A stretch of 64,000 bases of DNA from Clostridia bacterium. Its GTDB lineage: Bacteria; Acidobacteriota; Terriglobia; Terriglobales; Acidobacteriaceae. This document shows positions 1 to 8,493 of this stretch, one piece after another. The stretch's first letter is position 1; every line of letters starts with the position of its first letter. The notes beneath the pieces are model-generated. The model was not told where the DNA came from, did no database searches, and saw nothing but the letters and a program-made list of their open reading frames with translations. The stretch spans positions 62,001 through 126,000 of the forward strand of contig DATMYA010000048.1 of the NCBI GenBank assembly GCA_035561135.1. Direction: 5' to 3'. Made by a program: the position numbers and the translations under genes.

Positions 1-2
1 GC

Positions 3-899
3 ACGATCGTGCGTTGCGGCGCGCGTCCTGTGTTTGTGGACGTTGAACCGTCAACACTGAATCTCGATCCTGAGCAGGTGTTGCGCCGCGTGAAACTCCG
101 TGGCGACGGATCGCTGCGCGCCATTATGCCGGTACACCTTTATGGACAGTGCGCGCGCATAGACCAATTCCAGGACATCGCCGCGGAACACAAATTGACC
201 ATTGTGGAAGACGCGGCACAAGCATACGGTGCTGCCTGGCGCGGCAAGCGTGCCGGTTCCCTCGGCAACGCCGCTGGCTTCAGCTTTTACCCAACGAAGA
301 ACCTGAGCGCATTTGGCGACGGTGGTTGCGTCACGACCAGCGACCCTGAACTGGCGGCGCGTATGCGCAGGCTGCGGAACCACGGCAGTGACCGGCGCTA
401 CTACCATGAAGAAATGGGGTGGAACAGCCGGCTCGACGCGCTGCAGGCTGCGGTGCTGCGCGTGAAGATGAAGCACATTCAGCAGTGGAACGAGCGACGC
501 CGGCAAGTAGCCGATTTGTACGATCGACTATTCGAAGAAGCCGGACTCTCGCACGGGCGTCCGCTGCCGGGCGAAGTGCCTCTCGCAAACCCGGCGGCGC
601 CGGTACGGCTCCTCAGTACGGCAGGCGAGGCGTACCACATCTTTCATCAATATGTTGTGCGCGTACCGAAACGCGACGAACTTCGCCAGTTCCTTGCCGA
701 CCGCAAGATCGGCGCGGAAATCTACTACCCGGTGCCGCTGCATCTGCAGAAGTGTTTCGCCTACCTTGGATACGGTCAGGGCGATCTGCCGGAAGCAGAG
801 CAGGCGGCGAAGGATGTGCTCGCGTTGCCGGTCTTCCCCGAACTTACAGAGGACGAACAGCGAACCGTCGTGCAAGCGATTGCACAGTTCTACAGCTAA
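3..899 (+). CDS. DegT/DnrJ/EryC1/StrS-family PLP sugar aminotransferase (5' partial)
   Basis: The open frame runs in from before the window, so the N-terminus (roughly the first 70-80 residues of a ~370-aa family) is missing; the GTG at 9 is an internal Val. The motif GARPVFVDVEP and the segment FYPTKNLSAFGDGG, which holds the PLP-binding Lys (PTKNL), are hallmarks of DegT/StrS aminotransferases. These enzymes transfer an amino group to keto-sugar nucleotides for O-antigen or glycan synthesis. The downstream RNHGSDRRYYHEEMGWNSR segment and the C-terminal YYPVPLHLQ are also typical. The amino-sugar product cannot be told from this sequence. A palindromic intergenic repeat follows the stop. Confidence 0.9.
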   Translation, partial: TIVRCGARPVFVDVEPSTLNLDPEQVLRRVKLRGDGSLRAIMPVHLYGQCARIDQFQDIAAEHKLTIVEDAAQAYGAAWRGKRAGSLGNAAGFSFYPTKNLSAFGDGGCVTTSDPELAARMRRLRNHGSDRRYYHEEMGWNSRLDALQAAVLRVKMKHIQQWNERRRQVADLYDRLFEEAGLSHGRPLPGEVPLANPAAPVRLLSTAGEAYHIFHQYVVRVPKRDELRQFLADRKIGAEIYYPVPLHLQKCFAYLGYGQGDLPEAEQAAKDVLALPVFPELTEDEQRTVVQAIAQFYS

Positions 900-918
900 T
901 CGAGCAACGTTTCTGAAA

Positions 919-1034
919 CTCCTTCCAGAGCGAAGGGCGTAAGCTCGAATTCGAGGGATCCATTTTTCCAGCACGGTGCTGATGAAAGGGATCCTTCGAC
1001 TCCGCGCCGTCGTCGATCCGCTCAGGAGGACAAC
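919..1034. repeat. Interspersed palindromic repeat, copy 1
   Basis: This 116-bp element lies between two convergent genes. The right arm CGCTCAGGAGGACAAC (1019-1034) is identical to that of the copy ending at 59365. The core GGATCCATTTTTCCAGC...GTGCTGAT (from 957) matches the centre of the copy at 40057-40169. The left arm (CCAGAGCGAAGGGCG) is degraded relative to CCTGAGCGAGGGCG. It could fold into a long hairpin and end transcription from both sides. Confidence 0.75.
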
Positions 1035-1057
1035 GAAACTCGCTGAGGCAACCCAGC

Positions 1058-2740
1058 TCAGTAGCTCAGTGGTTCAGCAGCCAGCTCGACATTCTGTGCG
1101 TTGTAGATGCGTTCGCAGATGGCGCGATACTGCATGTATTGATTGTGAAGCAGCGGTTCTTCGATCGTACCTCCCATGGCTTTCGCCGCCATCTTCATGT
1201 AAGCGCATCGGAAAATTCCGTATGCGAGGAGATACGCTTTCAGGCGCGGACGCGGGTCGTCCCCGGAAATGTTTTTGTATCGCGCGAGAAATGTTTCGGT
1301 AGCTGCGCTCCCAAGGCCCCATTCGACGATGGTGCCGGCGAGGTCCCATGCGATGTCGCAAGGGCCGGGAAAGAAGTGATCGTCACCGTGCGTAGCAGCG
1401 TCGAGTTTGAGCGCCTCCCCGCTACTGGTCAGGAACCACTTGTGCGGCAACATGCGACCGTCGGCCACGACCGGGCGCGCCAGTTGGAGCAGAGCTTCTT
1501 CGCCGAGCTCAATTCCGAATTCCGTCTTCCAGTCGAAGCGAAGCATACGTTCGAGATCCGATGGCTGTTCGGCTTCCGGATGGATGGCGCACGCTCGAAA
1601 CGCGCAGTAGTCGGCCATTCGCTGAAGAATCGTGTTCGATAGATCGCTATGGAGCGCAGGGCGTCCGCTGAGGTACTGGTAACAGCCAAAACCAGCGAAG
1701 TTGCCGAAGTAGCCGGGCGCAAATCGTGCGAGAGCGAGTTGCGCGGACCGCCGCCCTACCTCCGCGCCATACCGGCCATATCCTTCGAACCGAAAGATGC
1801 GTTGCCGATCGGCGGAGAGAAATTTGAGCGGCTCCATTTGAGTCCATGAGCCAGGCTGCGAATCGGCTGGAAGGAAGTGCTTCCTCCATGCTCCACCGCC
1901 AAGTGGAGTCCCCGCACCTTCCGGCAGATAGCGCTCGTCGGAGGTGAAGAATGAGCGAAAGCGCGCCCACCGAACCGCCGCGTCGGACGCGCGCAGAGCG
2001 CCCGGATCGGGCTGGCGTGTGCCGAGGAACGTAATCTTCGCTTCATCGACGCCAGCGCCAAGGAGAGCTTCGCCCGTGGCGAGAAACGATGATCCGCTGA
2101 GGCCTGGTCCCTCATCGACGATCAGGAAATCTGAAGAACGAAGTTCATTCACCCACGCTAACTGCTGAGCGGAAAACTTCAGCTCCCGATTGTATGGGTG
2201 GCCGCTGGGCCTCACGGTAATGCGTTCTGCTTCAATCCCCTGACGCCGAAGTGCCGCAAGCACAACCGCGCTGAGCGTGGTTCCAATGCTGCGAATTCCG
2301 ACAACTCCGGCCGTTTGCGAACGGTGATTGCAATCGTTATGCCGATGCGTCAGTTCCAGACGCGAGACAAGATCGGCGAACTTGAGCGGGTTCAGCGCAT
2401 AGTATGCGAAGCTCTCGGGGATGGAAACCCGGACAGTGCCGCACAACTCGATACTTGCAAGTTGCTGTCGCAGTACTTCGGACCGGGCAATGCTGGAACC
2501 GATGAGCGCGGCGGCGAGCGCGTCGGTAATCGCCGCGGCAACGGGGACGTGGATGGAATCAGCGTCGGACAAGGCACATTCCAGTTCACCGGCCCAGAGA
2601 ATCGCATCGAGCAGATGCTCGCGATCGCAGCACGACGCGAGCGCCTGCAAGGACATCGCAAGACCTGCGACCAGCCACTTACCTGTAACGAGCTTCCGCC
2701 CGTCGCGGAAGACCCACATGTTCCAGCCCGAGTTGTCCAT
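1058..2740 (-). CDS. Uncharacterised phosphoribosyltransferase-like / phosphotransferase-like fusion protein
   Basis: A 560-aa protein I cannot name. The N-terminal half carries a PRTase-type core: VGIRSIGTTLSAVV resembles the pyrophosphate loop, and FLIVDEGPGLSGSSF (about residues 205-219) resembles a PRPP-binding loop (usual form VDDxxxTGxT), here with Glu and Ser replacing typical residues. The C-terminal third has DGRMLPHKW and KLDAATHGDDHFFPGPCDIAWDLAG, reminiscent of the catalytic and metal-binding loops of aminoglycoside-phosphotransferase-like kinases. There is no signal peptide or membrane segment. It starts 21 bp after the small YFID-repeat gene, so the two are probably co-transcribed. 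Function is unknown and the domain assignment is inference from motifs. Confidence 0.75.
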   Translation of the reverse strand: MDNSGWNMWVFRDGRKLVTGKWLVAGLAMSLQALASCCDREHLLDAILWAGELECALSDADSIHVPVAAAITDALAAALIGSSIARSEVLRQQLASIELCGTVRVSIPESFAYYALNPLKFADLVSRLELTHRHNDCNHRSQTAGVVGIRSIGTTLSAVVLAALRRQGIEAERITVRPSGHPYNRELKFSAQQLAWVNELRSSDFLIVDEGPGLSGSSFLATGEALLGAGVDEAKITFLGTRQPDPGALRASDAAVRWARFRSFFTSDERYLPEGAGTPLGGGAWRKHFLPADSQPGSWTQMEPLKFLSADRQRIFRFEGYGRYGAEVGRRSAQLALARFAPGYFGNFAGFGCYQYLSGRPALHSDLSNTILQRMADYCAFRACAIHPEAEQPSDLERMLRFDWKTEFGIELGEEALLQLARPVVADGRMLPHKWFLTSSGEALKLDAATHGDDHFFPGPCDIAWDLAGTIVEWGLGSAATETFLARYKNISGDDPRPRLKAYLLAYGIFRCAYMKMAAKAMGGTIEEPLLHNQYMQYRAICERIYNAQNVELAAEPLSY

Positions 2741-2761
2741 GTTGTCAGTCGAGAACGTGCA

Positions 2762-2986
2762 TCAGGCGGCACGCTTCTTTGTGCCACGCGGAGAGCGAGA
2801 CACGTCGCCATCTTTGTCGATGAAATATAGGAATTGGTTGTCGCGCTCGACGGCATTCTCGACCAAAACTTTGGAGTCGCCTTTGCCTGACTTCGGCTTC
2901 TGGCAAACGTTGCCGTTTCCGTCGATGAAATAGAGAAAGGTCTTATAGTCCCGCTGGAGGTTCAGCTTTTTAACTTTTTCGGCCAT
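2762..2986 (-). CDS. Small protein with tandem YFID repeats
   Basis: A 74-aa basic protein starting MAEKVKKLNLQRDYK; the ATG at 2986 is preceded by a strong Shine-Dalgarno (GGAGGGG), so the longer upstream frame is rejected. It contains two copies of an FLYFID-x-x-G-(N/D)-V unit, at about residues 17-27 and 52-62, each followed by a Pro/Lys/Gly-rich stretch. The family is not recognised; the Asp/Gly/Asn loops could be beta-hairpins or weak cation sites. It sits 21 bp ahead of the PRTase/kinase-like gene on the same strand, which suggests a two-gene unit. Confidence 0.7.
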   Translation of the reverse strand: MAEKVKKLNLQRDYKTFLYFIDGNGNVCQKPKSGKGDSKVLVENAVERDNQFLYFIDKDGDVSRSPRGTKKRAA

Positions 2987-3236
2987 TGGCCCCTCCGACC
3001 GATTCCTTGGATTCGGCGCACGCTCGCTCTGTTGCCGCCCCGCAAAACGTTCGTAGAGCAAAAGTGGAGACAACTCGGAACGCCTCTGGTTTCGGATGCC
3101 GGTGCACCCGTCTCTATCGGTGTGTGGCGCATCTTCCGCCGTAACGGAAGGCGCTTGGTCATGAATAATATGCATGAAGTTGCGCCGGAAGTTACTCGTT
3201 GGCGCAACCGGCGCGCCCCGAACAAGGCGATCGACT

Positions 3237-4373
3237 CTAGCGGCGGCGCTTACGTACGGACTTGGAAGTGCTCGCTTTATCTTTCGTAGCCTTGGTCGAA
3301 GCAAGCTTCCGCTCCTCTTCGCCGGGGGCGAGTACACGTTTGACGATAGGACCGTTCAGCTTGTACTTGCGCTCTGCGACTGAGCCATCCTCGTTCTTGG
3401 CATGCACGGTGAAGGTGGGCAGCATGCCTTCTTTTTCGAAGTTCTCGGTGCTGGTGGTAACCGGAAACAAGCCGAAGAGGTTGCGTTCGCGGTAAGCAGT
3501 CTCGTACCGATGCTTTCTTACGTTCCAGGTGAAGATGCGAACCTGGTTGAAGTCGAAAGGCATTCCGTCTTTGTTCTCGGAAAAGAGAACGACGTACTGC
3601 GGCACCTGCTTCTCCGCGTCTTGAACGACGTTGAGGATGAAGGCAGCCTGGATGCGCTGGCCTTCCGAATACTGCGCAATCTCGAGCGGCACGTCGAGGT
3701 CTATCATGCGCGCTAACACCCAACCGACGTTCCCCTGCGCATTGCGCACGAGCCAGAAGTCGTCGTACAGCTTGGGCGCTGCCGGTGGTTCGCGATCTGG
3801 CTGCCCGTTTTCTCCTCCACTGCTTGCAGTATTGCCGGCGACTGGTTTTATTGCAGGCCTGGCGACCGGCAGTTTGGATTTGCGCTCGGTTGTGGCGCGC
3901 CGCAGAACTTCTACTTTTTCGCCTTCGGCGAGTTGATAAAGTTTCTGGGTGTCGCGCCCAACGCTCATATGCATATTGAGTTCGGCGCGGGCGGAGCCGT
4001 GTCCCTGCAGAGGCGTGGCGCGATTTTCCTCAGCAAGCTTCTGGAAAGTGTTGAAGACGTCTTCGCCAACCAGGTAGCGTTGTTCCATCCAGCCTTCTTC
4101 ACCACGCGCAGTGCGCACGCGGACAAAGCGCTTCTGACGGTCCAGTATCTCGACCTTGTCGCCGTTCTTAACGATCGCTATCTTGTTGTAAAGCGCGGCG
4201 ACCCGATCACGCAGGTTGACCTGCGGCGCAGCGACGTATGCAACTTCATTCGAACGTAGCGGACCACTTTTACAGGCGGCGAGCGACAGGAGAAGTGCAC
4301 CGAAAAGGATGAGGCAAAAGCGCGCGGTGAGGCGCGACCAGGAACGGACGCCAGTTGCGAAAGGGGATTTCAC
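3237..4373 (-). CDS. SH3-repeat lipoprotein
   Basis: About 378 aa from the GTG at 4373, chosen because it gives a good lipoprotein signal: basic N-terminus, hydrophobic core and lipobox LAAC followed by Lys-Ser-Gly. A longer frame from the ATG at 4457 is possible. Two bacterial SH3-type domains follow: one at about residues 42-100 (NLRDRVAAL...GDKVEIL...EEGWMEQRYLV) and one around 125-225 (MSVGRDTQKLYQLAEGEKVEVL...WLVRNAQGNVGWVLARMI). The second is interrupted by a Pro/Ser-rich linker. The C-terminal part (YVVLFSENKDGMPFDFNQVRIFTWN) is of unknown type and the tail is Lys/Arg-rich. Such proteins usually sit at the cell envelope, where SH3 domains bind peptidoglycan. Confidence 0.8.
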   Translation of the reverse strand: MKSPFATGVRSWSRLTARFCLILFGALLLSLAACKSGPLRSNEVAYVAAPQVNLRDRVAALYNKIAIVKNGDKVEILDRQKRFVRVRTARGEEGWMEQRYLVGEDVFNTFQKLAEENRATPLQGHGSARAELNMHMSVGRDTQKLYQLAEGEKVEVLRRATTERKSKLPVARPAIKPVAGNTASSGGENGQPDREPPAAPKLYDDFWLVRNAQGNVGWVLARMIDLDVPLEIAQYSEGQRIQAAFILNVVQDAEKQVPQYVVLFSENKDGMPFDFNQVRIFTWNVRKHRYETAYRERNLFGLFPVTTSTENFEKEGMLPTFTVHAKNEDGSVAERKYKLNGPIVKRVLAPGEEERKLASTKATKDKASTSKSVRKRRR

Positions 4374-4494
4374 GGCTACGACAAGAATATACCGGACAGA
4401 CCACAAATGACGGAATAGAAGAACTACACTAGTCCGGGCGCTGATTGAGCCGTTCATTCGCTAAGGCGTAACTGAACCGAGGCGGAGACAAATC

Positions 4495-4522
4495 TTGATT
4501 ACCAACCTCAATCTTGTACAAT
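4495..4522 (+). promoter_or_regulatory. Candidate sigma-70 promoter of nadA
   Basis: TTGATT (4495-4500), 16 bp, then TACAAT (4517-4522) on the plus strand is a good match to -35/-10 hexamers. It lies about 210 bp before nadA and directly ahead of an imperfect palindrome. No other plus-strand gene starts between, so nadA is the likely target, with a long leader. Confidence 0.55.
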
Positions 4523-4531
4523 CAATAGGAT

Positions 4532-4549
4532 GTCACGTGTGCATGTGAC
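4532..4549. promoter_or_regulatory. Imperfect palindrome downstream of the nadA promoter
   Basis: GTCACGTGTGCATGTGAC is an 18-bp imperfect palindrome (14 of 18 positions symmetric) starting 10 bp after the candidate -10 box. It overlaps the expected transcription start, a position suited to repressor binding. NAD synthesis genes are often controlled by NiaR, NrtR or NadQ-type repressors, but I cannot assign this site to any of them. Confidence 0.4.
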
Positions 4550-4732
4550 GTTCTTTTTGGGTCATCATGGGCTACGCGGCATCTAAGATATTGAAGTTAT
4601 TTACGTCGGCTTCAACAACCCCGGCGATGGCAGCCAGAATTGGTTGAGCGCACCGCCTGGAGCCGCTGAACAGCTTTCAACATCCCCGTTTTGGCCGTTC
4701 TAGCGACCGAAACTGAAGGCGAGTAGAAGACA

Positions 4733-5863
4733 TTGGCTATTGCTGTCGATACAAAGGCATCGCTGAGCGATGCATCGTGCTCCTTGGACAACTACCTGAT
4801 TCTCCCGGATCACTCGATGGATGCGCGCATCCTTGCGGCCAGGGAGAAACTCGGCGGCGAGTGTGTCGTTCTGGGGCATCACTATCAACGCGACGAGGTC
4901 ATTCGCTTCTCCGACATACAGGGCGATTCATACCGGCTGTCGCAGCAGGCCGCGCGCGCGCAGGGGCGCTACATCGTCTTCTGCGGAGTGCACTTCATGG
5001 CGGAGAGCGCCGATGTGCTGGCGCGTCCGGGACAGGTCGTAGTGCTGCCAGACCTGAATGCCGGCTGCTCGATGGCCGACATGGCAGATGTCTCGCAGGT
5101 GGAAGACTGCTGGGACCAGTTAGTGTCGCTCGGAATCACCACGGAGGATGGGCAAGGCATCACGCCGATCACGTACATGAATTCGACGGCTGCCATCAAG
5201 GCTTTCTGCGGCGAACGCGGCGGAGTGGTATGCACGTCCTCCAATGCGCGCGGTGCTTTCGATTGGGCACTGACGAAAAATGAAAAGATCCTCTTCATGC
5301 CGGACCAGCACCTCGGACGCAACACGGGCTGCGCAATGGGAATTCCGCTCGACGACATGGTGGTTTGGGATCCGTACATGTTACAGGGCGGGCAGACGGC
5401 GGAAAGACTTCGCAAAGCGAAAGTGATCCTCTGGAAGGGCCACTGCTCGGTGCATCAACGCTTCCTGCCGGAACACGTTGACAACGTCCGCGCGAAGAAT
5501 CCGGCAATCAAGGTAATTGTGCACCCGGAATGTCGATGGGAAGTGTGCCAGAAGGCCGACGACATCGGATCGACGGATAAGCTGCGCAAAATAGTGCGCG
5601 AATCTCCGGCAGGCGCGGCTTTCGCAATCGGCACTGAGATTCATCTCGTGAACCGGCTTGCCAAAGAGAATCCCGACAAGCAGATCATCACCCTCGATGA
5701 TTCAGGTTGCCTGTGCACCACGATGTATCGCATCTCTCCGCAGCACCTATGCTGGGCCCTGGAGAATTTAGTGGGCGGGAACGTGGTAAACCAGATCAAA
5801 GTGAGCGATGACGTAAAGCACTGGGCACAAGTTGCACTCGGCCGAATGCTGGAAATCCAGTAA
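4733..5863 (+). CDS. nadA: Quinolinate synthase NadA
   Basis: A 376-aa protein that condenses iminoaspartate with dihydroxyacetone phosphate to quinolinate, in the de novo NAD pathway. Family features: VLGHHYQRDEV near the N-terminus, the repeated substrate-loop residues, FCGVHFMAESADVL, PGCSMADMA-like NAGCSMADMA, HPECRWEVC and DSGCLCTTMYR. Three of the Cys would ligate the [4Fe-4S] cluster (in FCGV, HPEC and the DSGC region). The start is the TTG at 4733; the next in-frame ATG is at 4818, which would cut conserved N-terminal sequence. nadB and nadC are not in the window. DUF2203 follows 73 bp later. Confidence 0.95.
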   Translation: MAIAVDTKASLSDASCSLDNYLILPDHSMDARILAAREKLGGECVVLGHHYQRDEVIRFSDIQGDSYRLSQQAARAQGRYIVFCGVHFMAESADVLARPGQVVVLPDLNAGCSMADMADVSQVEDCWDQLVSLGITTEDGQGITPITYMNSTAAIKAFCGERGGVVCTSSNARGAFDWALTKNEKILFMPDQHLGRNTGCAMGIPLDDMVVWDPYMLQGGQTAERLRKAKVILWKGHCSVHQRFLPEHVDNVRAKNPAIKVIVHPECRWEVCQKADDIGSTDKLRKIVRESPAGAAFAIGTEIHLVNRLAKENPDKQIITLDDSGCLCTTMYRISPQHLCWALENLVGGNVVNQIKVSDDVKHWAQVALGRMLEIQ

Positions 5864-5936
5864 TAAACTTCCGGCAACAAACGTCCTGGCGCTTCGGCGG
5901 CACGGCCGGTTACGCGTTAGAATAAATCTACATCGC

Positions 5937-6377
5937 ATGCCGGAACGGACATTCACATATAACGAAGCTCTGTCGCTGCTACCCATACTGGAGTCCTTGC
6001 TGCGCACCTCGATCGAAAGCAAGCAGACCATAGAGGAAATCGATGCCGAGTTCACCCAGGTGAACGAGCGCATCCTGATGGCCGGTGGAATGCTGCTGGA
6101 CGTTGAGCGCTATGCGCGGCGGAAAGCCGAACGGCACAAGGCCATTCGGCGGGCCAAGGATGCGCTGGCAGAAATCCACGCCATGGGCGTGCAGGTCAAG
6201 GATCTCGACATAGGACTCTTGGACTTCCCCTGCGTGGTGGGCGAGGAAGTTGTCCTGCTGTGCTGGAAAATGGGTGAGACCGGCATTACACATTGGCATG
6301 GCACGGACGAAGGATTTTCCGCGCGCAAACCGATTGACGAACGCATCTCGCGCGCAGGCGGTGGGCGCACGAACTAA
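5937..6377 (+). CDS. DUF2203 family protein
   Basis: 146 aa from the ATG at 5937 (MPERTFTYNEA). An upstream in-frame extension would overlap nadA and has no family similarity. The pattern, with a helical N-terminal region (NEALSLLPILESLLR), an internal Lys/Arg-rich helix, VQVKDLDIGLLDFP and LLCWKMGETGITHWHGTDEGFSARKPI, is characteristic of DUF2203 (PF09969). The family has no known function. A rho-independent terminator follows the stop by 19 bp, and the 73-bp gap to nadA suggests read-through from that promoter. Confidence 0.85.
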   Translation: MPERTFTYNEALSLLPILESLLRTSIESKQTIEEIDAEFTQVNERILMAGGMLLDVERYARRKAERHKAIRRAKDALAEIHAMGVQVKDLDIGLLDFPCVVGEEVVLLCWKMGETGITHWHGTDEGFSARKPIDERISRAGGGRTN

Positions 6378-6396
6378 GTCTCGTCCGGCAACTCGC

Positions 6397-6423
6397 GGCG
6401 CCCAGGTGGCGCCTTTTGTTTTG
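6397..6423 (+). terminator. Rho-independent terminator after the DUF2203 gene
   Basis: GGCGCC (6397-6402), a 5-nt loop, then GGCGCC (6408-6413), followed directly by TTTTGTTTTG. A GC-rich stem plus T-run 20 bp after the stop at 6377 fits an intrinsic terminator on the plus strand. Confidence 0.75.
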
Positions 6424-6555
6424 TCCGCCGAAAGACAATTGCTTCGCATTCGGGCGCGCCGGTTCGGCCGCGAAAAAATGAGAGTTGCCCTATTTTGTTA
6501 AAATCCTCGCGTTGCGCTGCGAGATGGCAATTGGGTGCGGCGCGGGGGGGGTGTG

Positions 6556-7200
6556 ATGTTTTCGAGCTTCCGTACCACGGGCGGCCTTTTCCGTAGTTCT
6601 TCGATGGCATGCGTGTTGGTGGTCCTGCTCGGATTGCTCGCCTGCGACGACTTCTTCCCTTCCGAGCGGTCGCTTGACCACATCGACGTGGCACCACTGA
6701 ATCGATTCCTGAAAACTGCCGAAACGCAGCAGATGACCGCGACTGGCGTATTGGGAAATGGCGAATCGAGCGACCTGACAAGCTCGGCAACATGGACGAG
6801 TTCGGATACGAACATCGCAAGCGTCAGCGCCAGCGGTCTTGTCACGGCAAATGCCGCGGGCTCGACGACAATCACAGCGGCTTCCGGCAGCACTACCGGG
6901 TCGACGCTGGTGAACGTATTCGCGAGCACCCTCCAGAGCATTCAGATCACGCCCAATAATCCGGCAATCGGCGTAAGTGCCACGCAGCAATTCACTGCTA
7001 CCGGCACATTCCAGGACAACTCCACGCAAAACATCTCGACACTTGTGACCTGGAGCTCCTCGGACACAGCCATCGCAACCATCAGCAGTTCCGGTCTTGC
7101 CACGGCCGTTGCAACGGGCACGAGCACGATCACGGCGACGGCCAGCAATGCTTCCGGACAGGTTACCGGGACCGTTACGCTGACGGTGAACTCCTTCTAA
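6556..7200 (+). CDS. Lipoprotein with two Big2 Ig-like domains
   Basis: 214 aa from the ATG at 6556, which follows a G-run that can serve as ribosome-binding site; a GTG seven codons earlier is an alternative. The N-terminus has a hydrophobic segment ending in LGLLAC, a lipobox. Two bacterial Ig-like group 2 domains follow, about residues 45-125 and 130-214. They are recognisable by the repeated T(S/W)SSSDT-(N/A)-IA-(S/T)-(V/I)-S and SSGLVT/AT-AxGTSTITA patterns. It has no catalytic domain and is probably an exported surface or adhesion-type protein. Ser/Thr-rich composition differs from its cytoplasmic neighbours. Confidence 0.85.
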   Translation: MFSSFRTTGGLFRSSSMACVLVVLLGLLACDDFFPSERSLDHIDVAPLNRFLKTAETQQMTATGVLGNGESSDLTSSATWTSSDTNIASVSASGLVTANAAGSTTITAASGSTTGSTLVNVFASTLQSIQITPNNPAIGVSATQQFTATGTFQDNSTQNISTLVTWSSSDTAIATISSSGLATAVATGTSTITATASNASGQVTGTVTLTVNSF

Positions 7201-7305
7201 CGGGGCACCCCGGCTCGGCGTTTGGGCATGACAACGTCGGCACTTTGTTATGATCGCCTGCTCGTCGCGGGTTTTCCACACCCGCCTGTACGCCAGCACT
7301 CATCT

Positions 7306-8409
7306 ATGACAGAAATTCGGAAGATTGGAATTTGCACGGGCGGTGGCGATTGCCCAGGGCTGAACGCGGTAATCCGCGCCGCCGTCAAGACCGCCATCCT
7401 GAAGTACCGCTGGCAAGTGATCGGCATACGCGATGGCTTCGATGGGCTGATCTGGCCGGAGAAGGTGCAACCGCTCAGCCTGCAGGACGTGAGCGAAATC
7501 CTGCCCAGGGGCGGGACAATCCTGGGGACAACGAACCGCGGCAACCCGTTCGCCTACAAACTCGATTCGGACGGCGGCACAGAGACAGTACGCGACTTTT
7601 CCGACGACGTGATCCGCAACGCAAAAGCACTCGGACTGGATTGCCTGATTGTCATCGGCGGCGATGGAACTCAGAGAATCGGCCTGGAGCTTTCGCAAAA
7701 AGGACTGAAGGTGGTGGGCGTACCGAAGACGATCGACAACGATCTCTCGGCAACGGAGATCACGTTCGGGTTCGACACGGCGCTGCACACGGCAACGGAC
7801 GCGATCGACAAAATCCATACCACGGCTGAATCGCACCACCGCGTGATGATCGTTGAGGTGATGGGACGCGACGCGGGGTGGATCGCTCTAGAGGCCGGCA
7901 TCGCCGGTGGCACGCACGTTATCCTGATTCCAGAAATTCCGTTCTCTATCCAGAAGATCTGCGACCACATCCAGCAGCGAAGTATCTTCGGGAGGAAGTT
8001 CACAATCATCTGCATCGCGGAAGGCGTGAAAATTCCGGAAGACTTGAAGGCGCGCTTCGAAGAAGAAAAACGCCAGTTCTCGCGTGCAGGTGCAGTCGGA
8101 AACCTGATCGGCGACGCTATCGCGAAGTGCTCGCGAAAGGAAGTACGCGTCACCGTGCTGGGACATGTGCAGCGCGGCGGATCGCCCTCACCCTTCGACC
8201 GCATCCTGAGCACTCGGTTTGGCGTCGCGGCCGTGGACCTGATCGCCAAAGGCGGCTTTGGAAAAATGGTCGCCTTGCGAGATGCGAAAGTGCGAGCCGT
8301 GGACATCGCCGAGGCGATCGGCCGGATGAAGATCGTGGACCCGAACGGCGAGATGGTGCAAACCGCAAAGTCCATCGGCATCAACTTCGGCGACGGAACC
8401 ACGTTCTAG
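7306..8409 (+). CDS. pfkA: 6-phosphofructokinase (ATP-type, group III)
   Basis: 367 aa from the ATG at 7306 (MTEIRKIGICTGGGDCPG). It phosphorylates fructose 6-phosphate in glycolysis. Conserved segments: GGGDCPGLN (nucleotide loop), LGTTNRGNPF, VIGGDGT with Gly121, PKTIDND with Lys141, EVMGRDAGWIA and LGHVQRGGSPSPFDR. Gly in GGDGT marks ATP rather than PPi as donor. Lys in PKTIDND (Gly in E. coli PfkA) places it with the mixed group III enzymes known from actinobacteria and relatives, which can lack the usual allosteric control. It faces moaA tail to tail. Confidence 0.93.
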   Translation: MTEIRKIGICTGGGDCPGLNAVIRAAVKTAILKYRWQVIGIRDGFDGLIWPEKVQPLSLQDVSEILPRGGTILGTTNRGNPFAYKLDSDGGTETVRDFSDDVIRNAKALGLDCLIVIGGDGTQRIGLELSQKGLKVVGVPKTIDNDLSATEITFGFDTALHTATDAIDKIHTTAESHHRVMIVEVMGRDAGWIALEAGIAGGTHVILIPEIPFSIQKICDHIQQRSIFGRKFTIICIAEGVKIPEDLKARFEEEKRQFSRAGAVGNLIGDAIAKCSRKEVRVTVLGHVQRGGSPSPFDRILSTRFGVAAVDLIAKGGFGKMVALRDAKVRAVDIAEAIGRMKIVDPNGEMVQTAKSIGINFGDGTTF

Positions 8410-8493
8410 CCTGCATTCGGCTGCATGGCCCAGAATGCGGCTGCCCCAGCCCTCTTTCAAGGATGATGAATGCCTGCCTTGGAAGCGACGAGG

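Noticed and set aside
976-1302. Plus-strand frame after the aminotransferase
   Set aside because: It runs through the intergenic repeat and into the antisense of the PRTase/kinase-like gene; no similarity.
6700-7195. Repeat-like DNA in the Big2 lipoprotein gene
   Set aside because: Explained by two homologous Big2 domains rather than a mobile or regulatory repeat.
8413-8438. Weak inverted repeat GCATTC/GAATGC between pfkA and moaA
   Set aside because: Only a 6-bp stem with a long loop and no T-run; insufficient for a terminator call.
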